A DNA stretch of 64,000 nt from Todiramphus chloris collaris (Eukaryota > Chordata > Aves > Coraciiformes > Alcedinidae): contig JANVCC010000076.1 in NCBI GenBank assembly GCA_025345505.1, forward strand, positions 9,759,156 through 9,823,155, written 5' to 3'. This document shows positions 34,909 to 47,500 of this stretch, piece by piece. The first letter of the stretch is position 1. Each line of letters begins with the position of its first letter. Made by a program: the position numbers and the translations under genes. A model generated the notes under the pieces. The model did not search any database and was not told the origin of the DNA. It was given only the letters and a program-made list of their open reading frames with translations.

Positions 34909-36315
34909 GTGAGTTTCTGATTTGGGTTCTTTTCATCTCTTTGGGGATTGCAGTGTCTGACTGTCTTGCAGTGGTTGGAGTGTTAATTTTTAGAAGGCTC
35001 CTGATAGATAAAAGCAGGGTTCTTAACCCCCCTGTTTTGTGCATGAGGCAGCTGGAATTACATGCTAACAGCTAGTGAGCACACAGCTCAGTGAGGATTT
35101 CAACCCCAGTCACTGTAGCCCTATCTACTGAAACTGTCTTCTGTAAGGTGACTTTGTGCCAGGAAGATTTTCTTCATATGTTATGGCCTCAATACTCAAC
35201 CACATAAATACCCTTTTCATGTCCATCTGACAGCATAGTTCTTGTAGTCCTCTTCCATTTTTTTCCTTTGTCAGCCTTTGTTTCTCTCACACCCTTCCAC
35301 TGAAACCTAGGACAGTACTTGATGCTGTCTGTCACGGTAGAAAAGGTGATCATGTTGGAAGCACCAAGCAGCTGACAGTGCACAATGGGGGGAAAAAAAT
35401 AAAAATTAAAAAACCATACCCCAAACAAAAAAACCCAACACAAACAAAACAAAGAAAATAGACTACTTTGTTGAGAAAAAATGACAGATGAGAAGGTAGT
35501 CTGCTGTTTGTTACTTATGTTAGTTGATTTTGCTGGGTCCTTAAAGGGTGAACTTTCCATAAACTAATGTGCTGTGGCTTGTAGGGGTTGCCAGAGTAGC
35601 TGTGAGAACTGTATTTATGTAATATAAGGTCTGGAGAACACAAAAGGAAAGTCTAATCTCATTCTTGGTATGGTGTACTATTGAAGTGGGGGTGTTCTCT
35701 CTTCTACTGCTGCTTTAGGTTTGGTAGATTGGAATTTTCTATAACACCACCTAGATAATGGAGAAAGGAATAGGAAATCTCTCTAAATAGCTTCTGTGCT
35801 GAGGCTTGAAATTCCTCTCATGGCTGTTGTGCTTTTAAGGAAGGTGTAGGGAGTTCCCTCTCACGGTGGCTCTTTGGTTTTGGTGTGGCGCTTGCCATTT
35901 GGCCTGTGCTGGCAGCCTCAGCTGTAAAGTCTGCCCTGAGGGAGTACATCCTTAGGGATGCCAGTCCTACCAGCAGTGCTTTCAGTAGGAGTTCTCTCTC
36001 ACTACTAACTCTACTGGTTTTGTCTTGGAGTATTAGCTCTAAGCTTCCCTCAGCGTTGATTACACTGAGTGAGGAGAGCGTTGTGCCGTCGCTTTGGCTG
36101 CAATGCAGTGCATGGGCAGGGTGGATTTTCACTGTGGTGCTGCTCTGGCTGTGTGGTGTGAGGGGAGTTCTCTTCGTGCTTTGCTACGATGTGGTGCATG
36201 GGCAGTGGGCATTCCCTTTGTGACGGCGCTCTGGCTGTGGTGTGATGCGTTTTCTCCCAGAAGCAGAGCCAGCCCTCACTCTCACTCTTATTTTGTTTTT
36301 TGGTGTAATGTCTAG
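34909..36315 (+). other. CELF1 intron upstream of the LYLQ exon
   Basis: A 1.4 kb intron. It holds an A/C-rich low-complexity patch at 35393-35455 and a GC- and CpG-richer, imperfectly tandem-repeated segment at about 35830-36271 just before the alternative acceptor (see separate entry). Confidence 0.9.
36091..36271. repeat. Imperfect 86-bp tandem duplication, with a diverged partial copy upstream
   Basis: Two shared words occur at the same spacing: GTGCATGGGCAG at 36108 and 36194, and GCTCTGGCTGTG at 36142 and 36228, both 86 bases apart. Sequence between them is recognisably similar. A further diverged match lies near 35850-35895 (TTCCCTCTCACGG... against TTCCCTTTGTGACGG...). This is a decayed minisatellite, CpG-richer than its surroundings, ending about 45 bases before the LYLQ exon. 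Confidence 0.75.
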
Positions 36316-36397
36316 CTTTATTTGCAGCTCCTTCAGCAGACAGCAGCTGCGTCATCTGGGAACCTGAACACCTTGAGCAACCTCCACCCAATGGGAG
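36316..36397 (+). CDS. CELF1: CELF1 linker exon with alternative LYLQ start
   Basis: This 82-base exon encodes residues 230-256 plus one base of 257, [15 protein letters not shown] then [12 protein letters not shown]. The acceptor used here is GTCTAG (ending 36315). A second in-frame acceptor, TTTGCAG, ends at 36327; using it removes the four residues LYLQ. The segment QQTAAASSG has two more alanines than human CELF1 as I recall it, which accounts for 488 rather than 486 residues. The donor GTGAGT starts at 36398. Confidence 0.95.
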
Positions 36398-39300
36398 GTG
36401 AGTTTTTATCCACCAGAAGACAAACTGAGTGCCAAAGAAAAGAGGAGGAGGGTAGAGAAAGTAGCCAAAAGGCTGTAGATACATTAACCTCATTTGAACT
36501 AAGTAGTCCTGAGTTTACCCATGCCTTTGGAATGATGAGAATCCTCTGCTGCAAGTGTGGGTGTTCATTCTTAATCTTAGTTAACCGTTGTCCCCAAGGT
36601 AAGTTGCGGTACATTGGAAATCTCCCCCTAGCTCTGGCATTTAAAATTATCATCCCTTCTGGGTACCAAAAAAATGTCCTTGTATGGTTTTTTTGTCATC
36701 TACACAGGTGCATGTGTGCAGCATTGTGTTTTAAAGCAAGCACTAATGCAGGTGTTGCAGTGATGATGGATTCTTAGGTTTCCCGTTTTAAAGTCTTTGT
36801 TCTTAAATACACCCAAGTTGAAAATGCAGTGTTGGTAGGAATGTGAGCTAGTCCCTCATTCAGGTTCCTCAATTCAGTCGTTTGAATTACAAATGATTAT
36901 ACTGTTGCCATCAGGGAAATATCAGCTTAACAGGCATGAGCCAAATTCCTTGCTGTGGACTGCAGTCCTGACTAGGATGTTCACTAAGGATAGCGGTACC
37001 GGGGCTGCAAATTGATTGTCCCTTCTGTCTTCATCAGGTGGGGAGTAATAAAACATGTGTTAGTAAATTCATTCACCACATCCTTCTGCTGGCAGAAAAA
37101 CTATAGTTTAGGATTTAGTACGGAATATTTTAAGATTTATTTTAAATTGCCTCCTGGAGTTGTATGGTAGTTCACAATATTATTTGCCCTGTCTCTGCAG
37201 AGGTTGATCCAAAAGTAATAAGGAAGTTCAGTGTATTTGTACATCTGACTGGTGTCGGTGTATCTATCAATAACAATCACAAGCTTTTGCAGCATGTTGT
37301 ATTCTCAGCTGTAAGAATTTCCATTCATACTTGAGGGTTGATTTAAACCTTAGCTCTTTAGGTTTGTGTTTTTCATGTTAGACCTCTTCAGAGCTCCTGG
37401 ATCTAAGAGTCTTACCAAAACTTTTTAAAAATAATCAGTTTCACTAATACCCTGTGTGGTGGTGATCTGTAATAGATTTTATGTGTATGATGCTGTTTGT
37501 CCCCTCTCTTGTGTGTGTCCAAAAGCAAGTGCTAATAAAGGAGAAAAGCAGTACAGCAGTTCATATTAGTTGTTATTACAGTAAGGACTAGGTCAGGCAG
37601 AAGGAGCTAACTACTTGAGGTGTCCTGTGAAGTTCCAGAGTAATTCTGTCTTCACTATTTAAAAAAAAAACACCTTATAAATGGAGAGCTCAGACATATA
37701 AATAGCATGTTGCATGGTGTTTTCAAAGAATTATTCTAAGTCTGTGATTCTTCAGAGTTTTATCTTCAAAATCCTATTAATACCTCAGCTGATTTTCCTT
37801 TCTTGAAATTCATAGAAAGAAAAACTAAATAGGTAATTCCAAACTGTATCAGACTTTAGAGGCAAAATATATTCTTGACCCTGTTTGAAAGCAGATGGGA
37901 AAACAATGTGATGACAAGAGGACAGGTGCAGTGTGCACATGCCAAACTGCTTCAGAAAGGAAGCAAGCTGCTCTGTTCTTTACTGGCTCAAGCATTTACA
38001 CTTGTAACACTTTGTAGCATGGTAAAAACAAAAAAAAAAAAATACAACTTTTTCCTTTTAATGTCATGCTTTTATGTTACAGCGGCACCTTGGGAATCTA
38101 AATAAAATCTGAATCCTCTTCTTTCAGGCACTAAATGTGGTTAGGGAAACAGAGAAAATGACTGAAAAAGATAAAACTCCCAAACAAACTATGCTAAAGG
38201 TAGTAGAAGTTTTAAAGAAAATAAATAGTTGATATTGCATTGTCACACTGCCTTATGTTGCTTGTTTACATGCTGAAGTTACAAAGATGAGACTTTAATT
38301 ATTTGAGATATGTGCTTTGTCACCAAGTACTTACTAAGCATCCAAAAGATGAGGTGACGCATCTGCCTAGAATGTTTTAATGTTATGTGAATGGTGATTA
38401 TTTTAATTTTGGTTTTAATTTTGTAGAGAAGAATTGCTAGGGTTTGTCTGAAGAAGGAGGAAAGAGGAGGAATTTCTAGAATAAGCAAGGGTAGACAAAA
38501 AAAGGAAAATAAGAGGAAAGGGAAGAGAGGCAGATTTGGAAGAATGGTGCTAGCCCTGCCAAAGGACAGCTTAAGTATGGAATTCAGGAGACGCTTGGTA
38601 TCAATTGCTGTCCCGTGGCAGGGAAAGAGGGCAAACTACAGTGTCAGTGTTGACCAAATGGTTTCAGTCAAAAATTTTAACTTGGAATTCAGGTGAGTCA
38701 GATAAGTAAATTTGCCAGTAAAATCCGATCAGCACAGGAATACCTTCCTTCCCCTGCAGCATTCCTGGCTGCTTACCCACGACATGCCTGACATTTCCCA
38801 TTTTCCTTCCCACTCTAGTCTGACCTGCTGACCAACCCACGTGTGCACTGGCTGATCTCACATTCAGGAATTGCCTCCTAACATTGTCTCACAACTGACT
38901 GCTGCTTTTTGGCTTCTAAGGGGACAAAAAACCCTGTGCTGATACTCAGCTGCTCAAGGGTTAAAGGTGTGATTTTTGTGGCCCTCCTGAAAGAACTCTG
39001 CAGTTATGGCTTTTCCCATGCAAGTAGAGGGACACAAGAAAAGAGGAGGTTACTGCTCAGGTGTCTAGACAGGTTCTCCACCTTGCAGCTGAGTCTGAGA
39101 CCCTGGCCTAACTCTCAGTTAAAGCTGTTAGGCTTTTGTGACTGGAGAGAACTCTGCTTGAAAGTTTCTGTACTCTAGCATCTACACATGGGATCATTTC
39201 CATCTGTTCTTTTACCAGAATTCATCTATCTGGGCAAAGAGCAACTCTTTGGGTTATAACAAGGATTTGCAGTGTGGAAATGTTCAGTAACTAGCATTAA

Positions 39301-39419
39301 GCTAGTAAGCTGCTTCCCATTACTCCCTTGTGACGTGCTGAGGTTGCTGGACCTGTGAAGCTTGTATGATGGTGGCTGGTATAGGAGAAACTGTCTGTGC
39401 ATTGTGTGATGTGTTGCAG
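36398..39419 (+). other. CELF1 intron within the linker
   Basis: A 3.0 kb intron ending in GTGTTGCAG. No repeat element or additional in-frame exon was recognised. Its content is AT-rich with short A runs near 37661 and 38029. Confidence 0.9.
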
Positions 39420-39548
39420 GCCTGAACGCGATGCAGCTACAGAACCTGGCTGCGTTAGCAGCCGCAGCCAGCGCGGCCCAGAACACACCGAGTGGTACCG
39501 CTGCACTCACCTCCTCCAGCAGTCCTCTGAGTGTGCTCACCAGCTCAG
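39420..39548 (+). CDS. CELF1: CELF1 linker exon: Ala-rich segment
   Basis: This 129-base exon encodes residues 257-299 plus one base of 300, [18 protein letters not shown], then [18 protein letters not shown] and LSVLTSS. It is strikingly richer in GC and CpG than its introns (GCGATG, GCGTTA, GCCGCAGCCAGCGCGGCC), typical of alanine-coding stretches. The acceptor is TGTTGCAG and the donor GTAAGA at 39549. The segment belongs to the low-complexity Ala/Ser linker between RRM2 and RRM3. Confidence 0.96.
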
Positions 39549-40086
39549 GTAAGAGATTGTCCATACTGTCCTCTTAGGTGTCCTTTCAAGACAGATGTCA
39601 GCTGCTTTATCTATCCCTTTTTTTAACTTCCATGCTGATTCCTTAATAGGTGAGCAGTTTTACCAGTAGATTCTTTGGCCTTTGATTAGGGTATGTATCT
39701 TTGCCACCAGCAAAGGCTTTTCTTACTGGCTCTGTTCCTTTGTCTAAGTGGTCAGATTAAAGTAGTAAGAATTTTTGAGGTCATCAGGAAGCAGAAAGGT
39801 AGGTGACCTCTTTCCAATCACATTATTACAATCTCCTCACATATTTGGTTTATACTGTGTTCCTCTGGACATGGAGATAGACAGTGCTTTAAGCATGAAG
39901 TAATGCATTCTGTGCACTAGAGCAGTACAGTTTGTATTCCTGTGGCATTAATGAAGACAAAGATACTGTAACTACCTCATTGCAGTAGAATAAACAGACC
40001 CCTAGCACATTTATTGGAAAGCAGTTGTCTAGAACTAAATGTATGATTTGCACATAAAAACTTATATCTTGCTCTTCTAGTTTTGT

Positions 40087-40154
40087 GAGTGTTTTGGGGT
40101 GGGGCTTTTTGTGGTGTGGTTTAGTGGAGGTTTTTTGGGTTTTTTTTTTTTTAC
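40087..40154 (+). repeat. G/T-rich low-complexity tract
   Basis: About 65 bases of G and T, ending in a T run (GGGTTTTTTTTTTTTT), of the same kind as the tracts at 3885 and 24312. Simple sequence only. Confidence 0.7.
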
Positions 40155-40502
40155 TAGTGGTTATGTACATTAATAGAGAGGCTAGAGTATTGTTAAATGT
40201 GATCATTAAATGCAACAAACAAGACAATAATAAATAATAAAAAATAATTAAATTGTGCTTTATCAGACATGCTTAGTTTTTACCACAAATGAGGATCAGT
40301 ATCCTACTCGGTTCTTTCTATCCTGTTTTCAGTTACTTCTAAATCCTGACAGGAAGGATTTTCAGGGTGTCAGTTTTCCAGCATCTACAGCGTGGTATGT
40401 GGGTTTGATTTTGGGTTGGGTTTTTTTGTTTTGTTTTGTTTGTTTTTCATAAAAAAACAAATGGCTTACCTAGTTTTGAAATCCAGCCTACTGAGCTGAC
40501 AT

Positions 40503-43500
40503 ATCATAGAATGGTTTCAGCTGGAAGGGACCTCTAAAGGCCATCTAGTCTGACCCCCCAGTAGTGAGCGGGGAGATCCTCAACTGGATCAGGTTACTCG
40601 GAGCCTCATCAAGCCTCACCTTGAATATCTCCAGGGATGGGGCCTCAACTAGCTCCCTGGGCATCCTGTTCCAGTGTTCCACCACCCTCATGGTAAACAA
40701 CTTGTTTCTAACATCCAATCTAAATCTACTCTAGTTTAAAACCATTGCCCCTTGTTCTGTCAGTACAGGCCTTTGTAAACAGTCCCTTTCCGGCCTTCTC
40801 ATAGGCCCCTTTCAGGTACTGGAAGGTCTCTATAAGGTCTCCCCAGAGCCTTCTCTTCTCCGGGCTGAACACCCCCAGCTCCCCCAGCCTGTCTGCACAG
40901 GAGAGGTGCTCCAGCCCTCTGATCATTTTTGTGGCCATCCACGGGACCTGCTCCATCAGGTCCATGTCCCTCCTGTACTGAGGACTCCAGAACTGAACTC
41001 AGTGCTCCAGGTGAGGTCTCCCCAGAGCAGGTGAAGTGGCAGGATCACCTCTCTTGATCTGCTGGCTGTGCTTCTTTTGATGCAGCCCAGGATGCAACTG
41101 GCCTTCTGGGCTGCAAGCACACCCTGTCTGCTCAGGTCCATCTTCTTGTCCACCAGCACCCCCAAGTCCCTTTCTGCAGGGCTGCTTTCTGTCACCTCAT
41201 CCCCCAGCCCGTACTGACAGTGAGGACTGTTCCAGCCCAGGTGTAGGACCCTGCACTTGATCTTGTTGAACCTCATGAGGTTCACCTGGGCCCACCTCTC
41301 CAGCTTGTCCAGATCCCTCTGGATGACATCCCATCCCTCTGGCATATCAACAGCACCACTCAGCTTGGTATCATCTGCAAACCTGCTGATAGTGCACTTG
41401 ATCTCGCTGTCTGTGTCATTGATAAAAATATTAAACAGTAGAGGTCTCAGTATAGACTCTTGGGGGACACCGCTTGTCACTGCTCTCCATCTGGACCTTG
41501 AGCCATTGACCACTACCCTCTGGATGTGAGCCTCCAGCCAATTCCTTATGCTTATACGTTAGTCAGGCAGGATTTGCCCCTAGTAAAGCCATGCTGGCTG
41601 TCTTTGATCACCTCCCCGTCCTCCACGTGCCTTATCAGACCTAGGAGAACCTGCTCCATGATCTTTCCAGGCACAGAGTTGAGGCTGACAGGTCTGTAGT
41701 TCCCAGGGTCCTACTTTTTACCCTTTTTAAAAATGGGTGTAATGTGTCCCTTCTTCCAGTCACAAGGGACTTCACCTGCCAGGACTTTTCAAATATTATG
41801 GAGAGTGGCTTGGCGACTACATCAGCCAGTTCTCTCAGGACTCTGGGATGCATCTCATCAGGTTCCTCAGGCGATCATGAACGTGATTTTCACATACAGT
41901 GGGAGGGACTTCACCATCCTGGTCCTCACCTTGTGATTTTTTTAACTTGGGAGGTGATGGGAGACAGGTTGCCACTGAAGACTGAGGAGAAAAAAGCTGT
42001 TGAGAACCTCATCCTTCTCCTCATCTCTTGTAACTAGCTCACTGTTCTTGCTCTTTGGGTGGGGGGGTGTGTGTATGTTTTCTTTAACCTTCCTTTTTTC
42101 ATTGATGTACCTGTAGAATCCTTTCTTATTATTCTTAGCATCCCTTCCTGAGTTCAGCTCCAACTGTGCCCTGGCCTTCCTGACCTCATCCCTACACAAT
42201 CAGGCAGCATCACTATGCTCTTCCCAGGATACCTGTCCCTGCTTCCACAGCCTGTGCAGCTCTTTCTTGCCTCTTAGTTTGACCAGCAGGTCATGGCTTA
42301 GCTGCGCTGGTTTCTTCCCTCCCTTGCTAGATTTCTTACACCTGGGGATGGAGATCTCTTGCATTCTATGCAAAGTGTCCTTAAAGATCTGCCAGCTCTG
42401 TTCTGCTCTCTTGTCCCTGAGGACCATTTCCCAGGGTATCCAACTGACTAACTCCTTGAAGAGCTGGAAGTTTGCTTTTCTGAAATTCAGGGTCCTGATT
42501 ATTCTCCTTGACTGATTTGTGACCCTTAGTACTGTGAATTCCACCAGTTCCTGGTCACTGCAGCCCAGGCTGCCTCTAATCTTGAGATCCTTGAGCCTCG
42601 CCTGCATTGGTGACCAACAGATCTAATGTTGCATCCCCTCAGGTAGGGGTGTCTATTTCTTGCCTCAGGAAGTTATCAAGGCACTGCAGGAGCCTCCTGG
42701 ATTGCCTATTGCTTGCTCTATTACTTTTCCAGCAAATGTTGGAGTGGTTGAAGTCCCCTGGCAGGAGAAGAGCCAGTGAGCGTGGTGCCTCCTGTAGTTG
42801 GAGTAGGAATGCTTCAGCAATAGGCTCCTCTTGATCAGGAGGCCTGTAGTAGACTCCCTGTTGCCTCTATCTCTACCAATAAGCTTTTGACTTGCTAATG
42901 GCTATTCCTTTGGGACATGCCTTCACAGTCAATCCATTTCTTAACATAGAGGGCAACACCTCCTCCCCTTGTTCCCCTCGTGTCCCTTGTCAACAGCTTG
43001 TAGTCATTGCTAGCCACACTCCAGTCACAGGATTTGTCCCAGCAGGTTTCAGTAATGGCCACTATGTTGTAACCTTCCCGCAGCACAGTAGCTTCCAGCT
43101 CCACCTGTTTGTTGCCCATGCTGCGTTCGTTCATGTAGAGGCTCTTCATCTGGGCAGTCAGCCATGTCACCTTCCAGAGAGACACCCCTTCATTCCCTTA
43201 AGGTGTTTCCTTATCAGCTGCTACTAGCAGAGGAGCCTCTGGCTCATCTCTGTGAGACTTGGACTGTACTACTGTGTCCCCAGCGTGCTTCAGGGCAATG
43301 GGATGAAGGCCCCTACTAGCTCCTCATCCCACCAACCTTGGTGTGTCATCCCACAGCTTGTCACATGAAAGCCTGATGATGTTATCCCCCTCCCCTTTCA
43401 CATCTAGTTTAAAGCCCTGTCAATCAGCCCCACAATCTCCTGAGTAAGGACCCTCTTGCTCCTTCAAGAAGGGTGTCTTCTGTTTGGTGTCAACAACCCT

Positions 43501-43765
43501 GGTGCTGTGTAGGCCATACCATTGTCAACCCAAATTTGTGGCGTTGACACCAGACACGGAGCCATGTGTTAATGGACTGTATTTGGCTGTTCATTCCAAT
43601 GTTACTATCTGTGACTGAAAGAATAGAGGAAAAGATGACCTGTGCCCCAGAATCTCTTTACCACTTGTCCCAAGGCCCTAAAGTCTCTTTCAATTGCTCT
43701 ATTATATCCTCACCTGTGATTGTGAGAGACCACAGGGGATTGGGGGGTGTTTTCAATTTCCACAG
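40503..43765 (-). mobile_element. CR1 LINE, about 3.3 kb, antisense to CELF1, decayed
   Basis: Read on the minus strand, the element runs from ORF1-like sequence (near 43765) through ORF2 to the 3' tail at 40503 (TCATAGAATGG on +). ORF2 is visible in pieces. An endonuclease-domain segment at 42895-43185 includes LREGYNIVAITETCWD and GGGVALYVKK. A connecting region lies at 42200-42607, with FYRYINEKRK near 42110. A reverse-transcriptase segment at 40956-41513 includes [14 protein letters not shown] and the active-site FADDTKL. The C-terminal tail CADRLGELGVFSPEKRR lies at 40726-40965. Frameshifts and stops separate the pieces, so it is not an active element. It is unusually long for an avian CR1 copy, most of which keep only the last few hundred bases. 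The upstream boundary is approximate. Confidence 0.93.
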
Positions 43766-44446
43766 GTAGCTTTTTGTATTCTGTAGGAGGACCAGGGAGC
43801 TGGTCTAAGAGATTATAAAGAGATTACAAGGAAAAGCTGTTTAGAAAAGCTCATGTCACATGGTCTGGAGTTAAACTGTGGGTGCTTGGCACAGTTTTCT
43901 ACTTAGAGAAACCCCCAAGAAAGTATTCAGTTCAAAGAGTGTTTTGTGGAGGGACAAGGATTTTTTACGTATAAACCTTTGTTGTCTGCAACCCTTAAAG
44001 ATTGAAATTTCAAAATTAATCTTGACTGCTAGCTCTGGTATCCTATTCTATAATTTAAATAAATAAATACAGTTGAGGCTACAGAAGAGCTGTATTTATA
44101 ACCCACTAATGCTGCTTCATCATGGAGAAAGCACAAAGGTGTACATCTGAGAATTCCTCACATAATTCCTCATGCAGTAGCAGAGATGGATCTCTGGGTT
44201 ACAATTTGCTGTGACTGACACTTAGAACTAAGATTTCCTGCTGTCTGTCTCCTTTACTGACTGGAGTAAGTTTTGTCCTCTGATCTGTTGAGGTGGGGAA
44301 AGGGACTGGCAGGTCATGAAATTCAAATGCCAGATGTGCTAGAAAAGGCAGAGGCAGCCTCTTCTCGAAGCGTGCAGTGAAAGGACAAGGGTGATGGACA
44401 CAAGTTGCAACAGAGGAAGCTCTGACCAGATATATATTTAACAAAA

Positions 44447-44500
44447 CCCCAACAAACCAACCAAAAAAAACCAAAACAACCAACCAAAAAACCCAAAGCA
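44447..44500. repeat. A/C-rich low-complexity tract
   Basis: About 50 bases of A runs broken by CC and C (AACCAAAAAAAACC and similar), the reverse-complement type of the G/T tracts elsewhere in the window. Not coding. Confidence 0.7.
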
Positions 44501-47500
44501 AATGGTGAGAGTGATTAAGCCTGGGAACCAAATGATTAGTATTTATATGTGCATTCACACAGAAGGCTGTTGGACTCCACACGTTCAAGGGCATCCCTCC
44601 TGAACCATGCCTAGACCTCAGTGTATAGCTGTTCAGTAACATGTGTTAGTAAACACCTCCCTTGTGTGTGGGACATATGGCAACATCTATTCCCATAACC
44701 TCTTAAACCTAACTGCAGATGAGTTGACTACCAGCTTGACTTCTATCCATCTGTCATCCAAATGTTCATCTGATACTTATTTGGATGCTGCCCCAAGATT
44801 GTCCTCAGATTGCATCATTGGTGTAAAAATCCAGGCAATCATTATGAGTAGTTCCCTTTTTGATTTCCTTCCATCTCCACTGGTATCTTTTGTGTTTGGG
44901 GAACTTGGAAGTCCACACAGTGCAGAGTCTGTGGACTATGGATAGGTTACATGTCAGACTGTGATGTTGTGCTGGTAGTGCTGCCTTCCTGCTTATTTCA
45001 GGGAATTTTGTATAGATATTTCCAAGTAGTACTGTGTATTTTGATGTAGAACAGGACAGAGCAAAACCTTCAGCCTTGCAATAAAGCATCTACTCTTTGG
45101 AAATGAACAGTCTGCTGCTGCATCCACCTGTAGGTAATGCAGTATAGTTCAGTTCTGGTATAGTTCAGTCAGATTCATTGCTTCAATTTTAGTGCTCTTT
45201 AGCTCATCGTTTGGATGCTAGACGACTTAATTAGAACAGACTTTCTGCTCCCTCAGTATACCTACCTTCACAGATTGGTAGCTGATGTTTTTGCTCAAGC
45301 TTTGTTATCTTTTTCTGTCTTATTATTTGCTACTTATTCAAATTTTCTGAAAACCGTTTCAAGTATTTTCAGATAGTTCTCTCAAAGTTAAGTCTTTTTC
45401 ACTAATTATAATTCATGGATAGATCTAAGAAAACATAACCTCAGTAGCAAGCAAAATAAACCCCAACCCAACAAAAACTACACAGAAACAATGATAATAA
45501 TTAGGGATAGCATGAAGAACATGTCTAAAGCTCTGTTGGTTTTCCATCCCCGTTACTGTGCTGTCATTTGATCTTATATAATACACAAAAGCCAGAAGAA
45601 GAGAAAGAATGACTAGAACTGTGGAACTTTCCTATGAGAAGCAACGAGGAAGCGTGAAAAATGTAAGACTGATGTGGGAGGAGGATATGATTGAAGGTCT
45701 CAAATATATTTATGTTGTGAAGAAGATGAATAGGAAAAAGACCAGTCGTTAGATATTTTGAGACAAGAATTACAGGATACCAGGTGAAGTCGTCAGCTTA
45801 CAGCTCAAAAAAAAAAAAGAGAGATTTCTTTGCACAGTGCAGGACTAAATCGGAGAACTTGTGCATTATAACACAGTAGAGTCAAACAATTTGGTGTTCA
45901 AAGTGCACTGTAATTAATGGTAGAAAATTGTAACTTTAATACAAAGACATTGTCCTTGGCTGAAAAAAAATCCTAAATTTGCAAGTTGCTGCATTGGTGT
46001 ACAGACTGCCTCCAGGAAATATTCCTTTGTAATCGCCCTGTATTTCTGCTCTACTACTACTTACCTGCCTTCAGTCATCACCAGAAACGAGGTGCTGACT
46101 CCATACGGCAATTCCTATATACGTATGGTAAAGAAAATAAAACAAACACTTAGATTTTATTGGTATTTTCAGGACTAAAGCATTTCTTGTTTTGATTAAA
46201 GGGATTTCCAACAAAGTCAGTTAAACTAAAATAACTGTTCAGCTTTTTGTAGTGGTTTAAATGAATTTATTTTAAATCACAACCCTTTTAAAGTAGGGAT
46301 GGCATCCATTCTCTCTTTTACTTTGCTCTCTAGCTTTGACTCTATTCTGTTTCTTTCCCATACCACTGCTCTTTTATTGTCAGTTGTTGGGTTTTTTTCA
46401 TGGTATTCTCCTCTGTCAAGTGTAGTGTCTTTTGAATTAAGCAGGTTAGCAATGAAGAGTTGTAGAAACAAGTGATGTTCTAAAATCAAGGCAGAGCTGT
46501 ATCATTACTAAATGCTGGGTTTTATTCAGCCAGCTATGCTTTTTTTTTCCCTACCTTGAGGATTATACTATGGCTTGTTCTCTTGTATTTTCCAACATTT
46601 AATATGCTAACAGTAGTAAGACAGGAAGTACATTCTTTTCTTCAGAGCAAGCATCTCAAACTATCGTTTGGGACATTGTCTTTCGAGTTCAGAGAGTTTG
46701 TATAGAACTTTTCCTAGAGGAGGTTTGTCATTTCCTCTGTCAGTATGAAAACAGAACAGTGATAGGAAATGCAGCCCTCTGGATTCTCCTGCAGCTTTTG
46801 TTAGGTACAGCTTTTGCAGAGACTGGTTAGGCCAGTTTACTGTATTCCATTTAAATAGTTACCATATTCCACTCCAGCAGAGAATTTATGCCTCATATAG
46901 GAAGCTGTAAATATGTATCATGTGTGAATGTGTTTGAAAGATGCCAACAGTTCTTTTAAAAGTTCCCGTGGCTGTACACAGCTTAACTGAGAATAACAAA
47001 AATGGATGGAAACTGAAAATGCCTGAGTTTCAGCTCTTCTATTATTTACGTGGTTAGACAGGTAAATTCCTCGTGAAGTCAGGCTACAAGATGCCTCTAC
47101 AGCACTACTCTTCAGTGTCTTTTAATGGGTAGAAGCCATAGATATTTTCCAGTGCATCTTGTGCAGCAAATGTAAACTTCTTGGTTAATAGCAACATGCA
47201 TAACTTCTCTTATTTACCTTCTTCAGATTTCTAAGTAGTCCACAAACACATTAGGAAAATCACTGCCATATAATCATAAACAATACACTTCTCTTCTGAT
47301 TTTATCACGTCCATAATCTTTGTGGGTAACCTTAATAGGAACCTTCAAATACCAGCTTAGCAGACTTTTTTTTCCTCATGGTTTTTGCTGTCTGTTTCTG
47401 TTGAACTAACTGTGCCCGTTGCAGGATGTGGCAGCCGTTAGTCTGCAAGGCACCTCGTCTGCAGGCTTCGCTTGCTGCGTAAACGTGGTTGAGGGTGGCA

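Noticed and set aside
40956-41513. 185-codon minus-strand frame with reverse-transcriptase motif as a possible active gene or retron
   Set aside because: It is part of a 3.3 kb CR1 LINE with frameshifts on both sides; no intact element.
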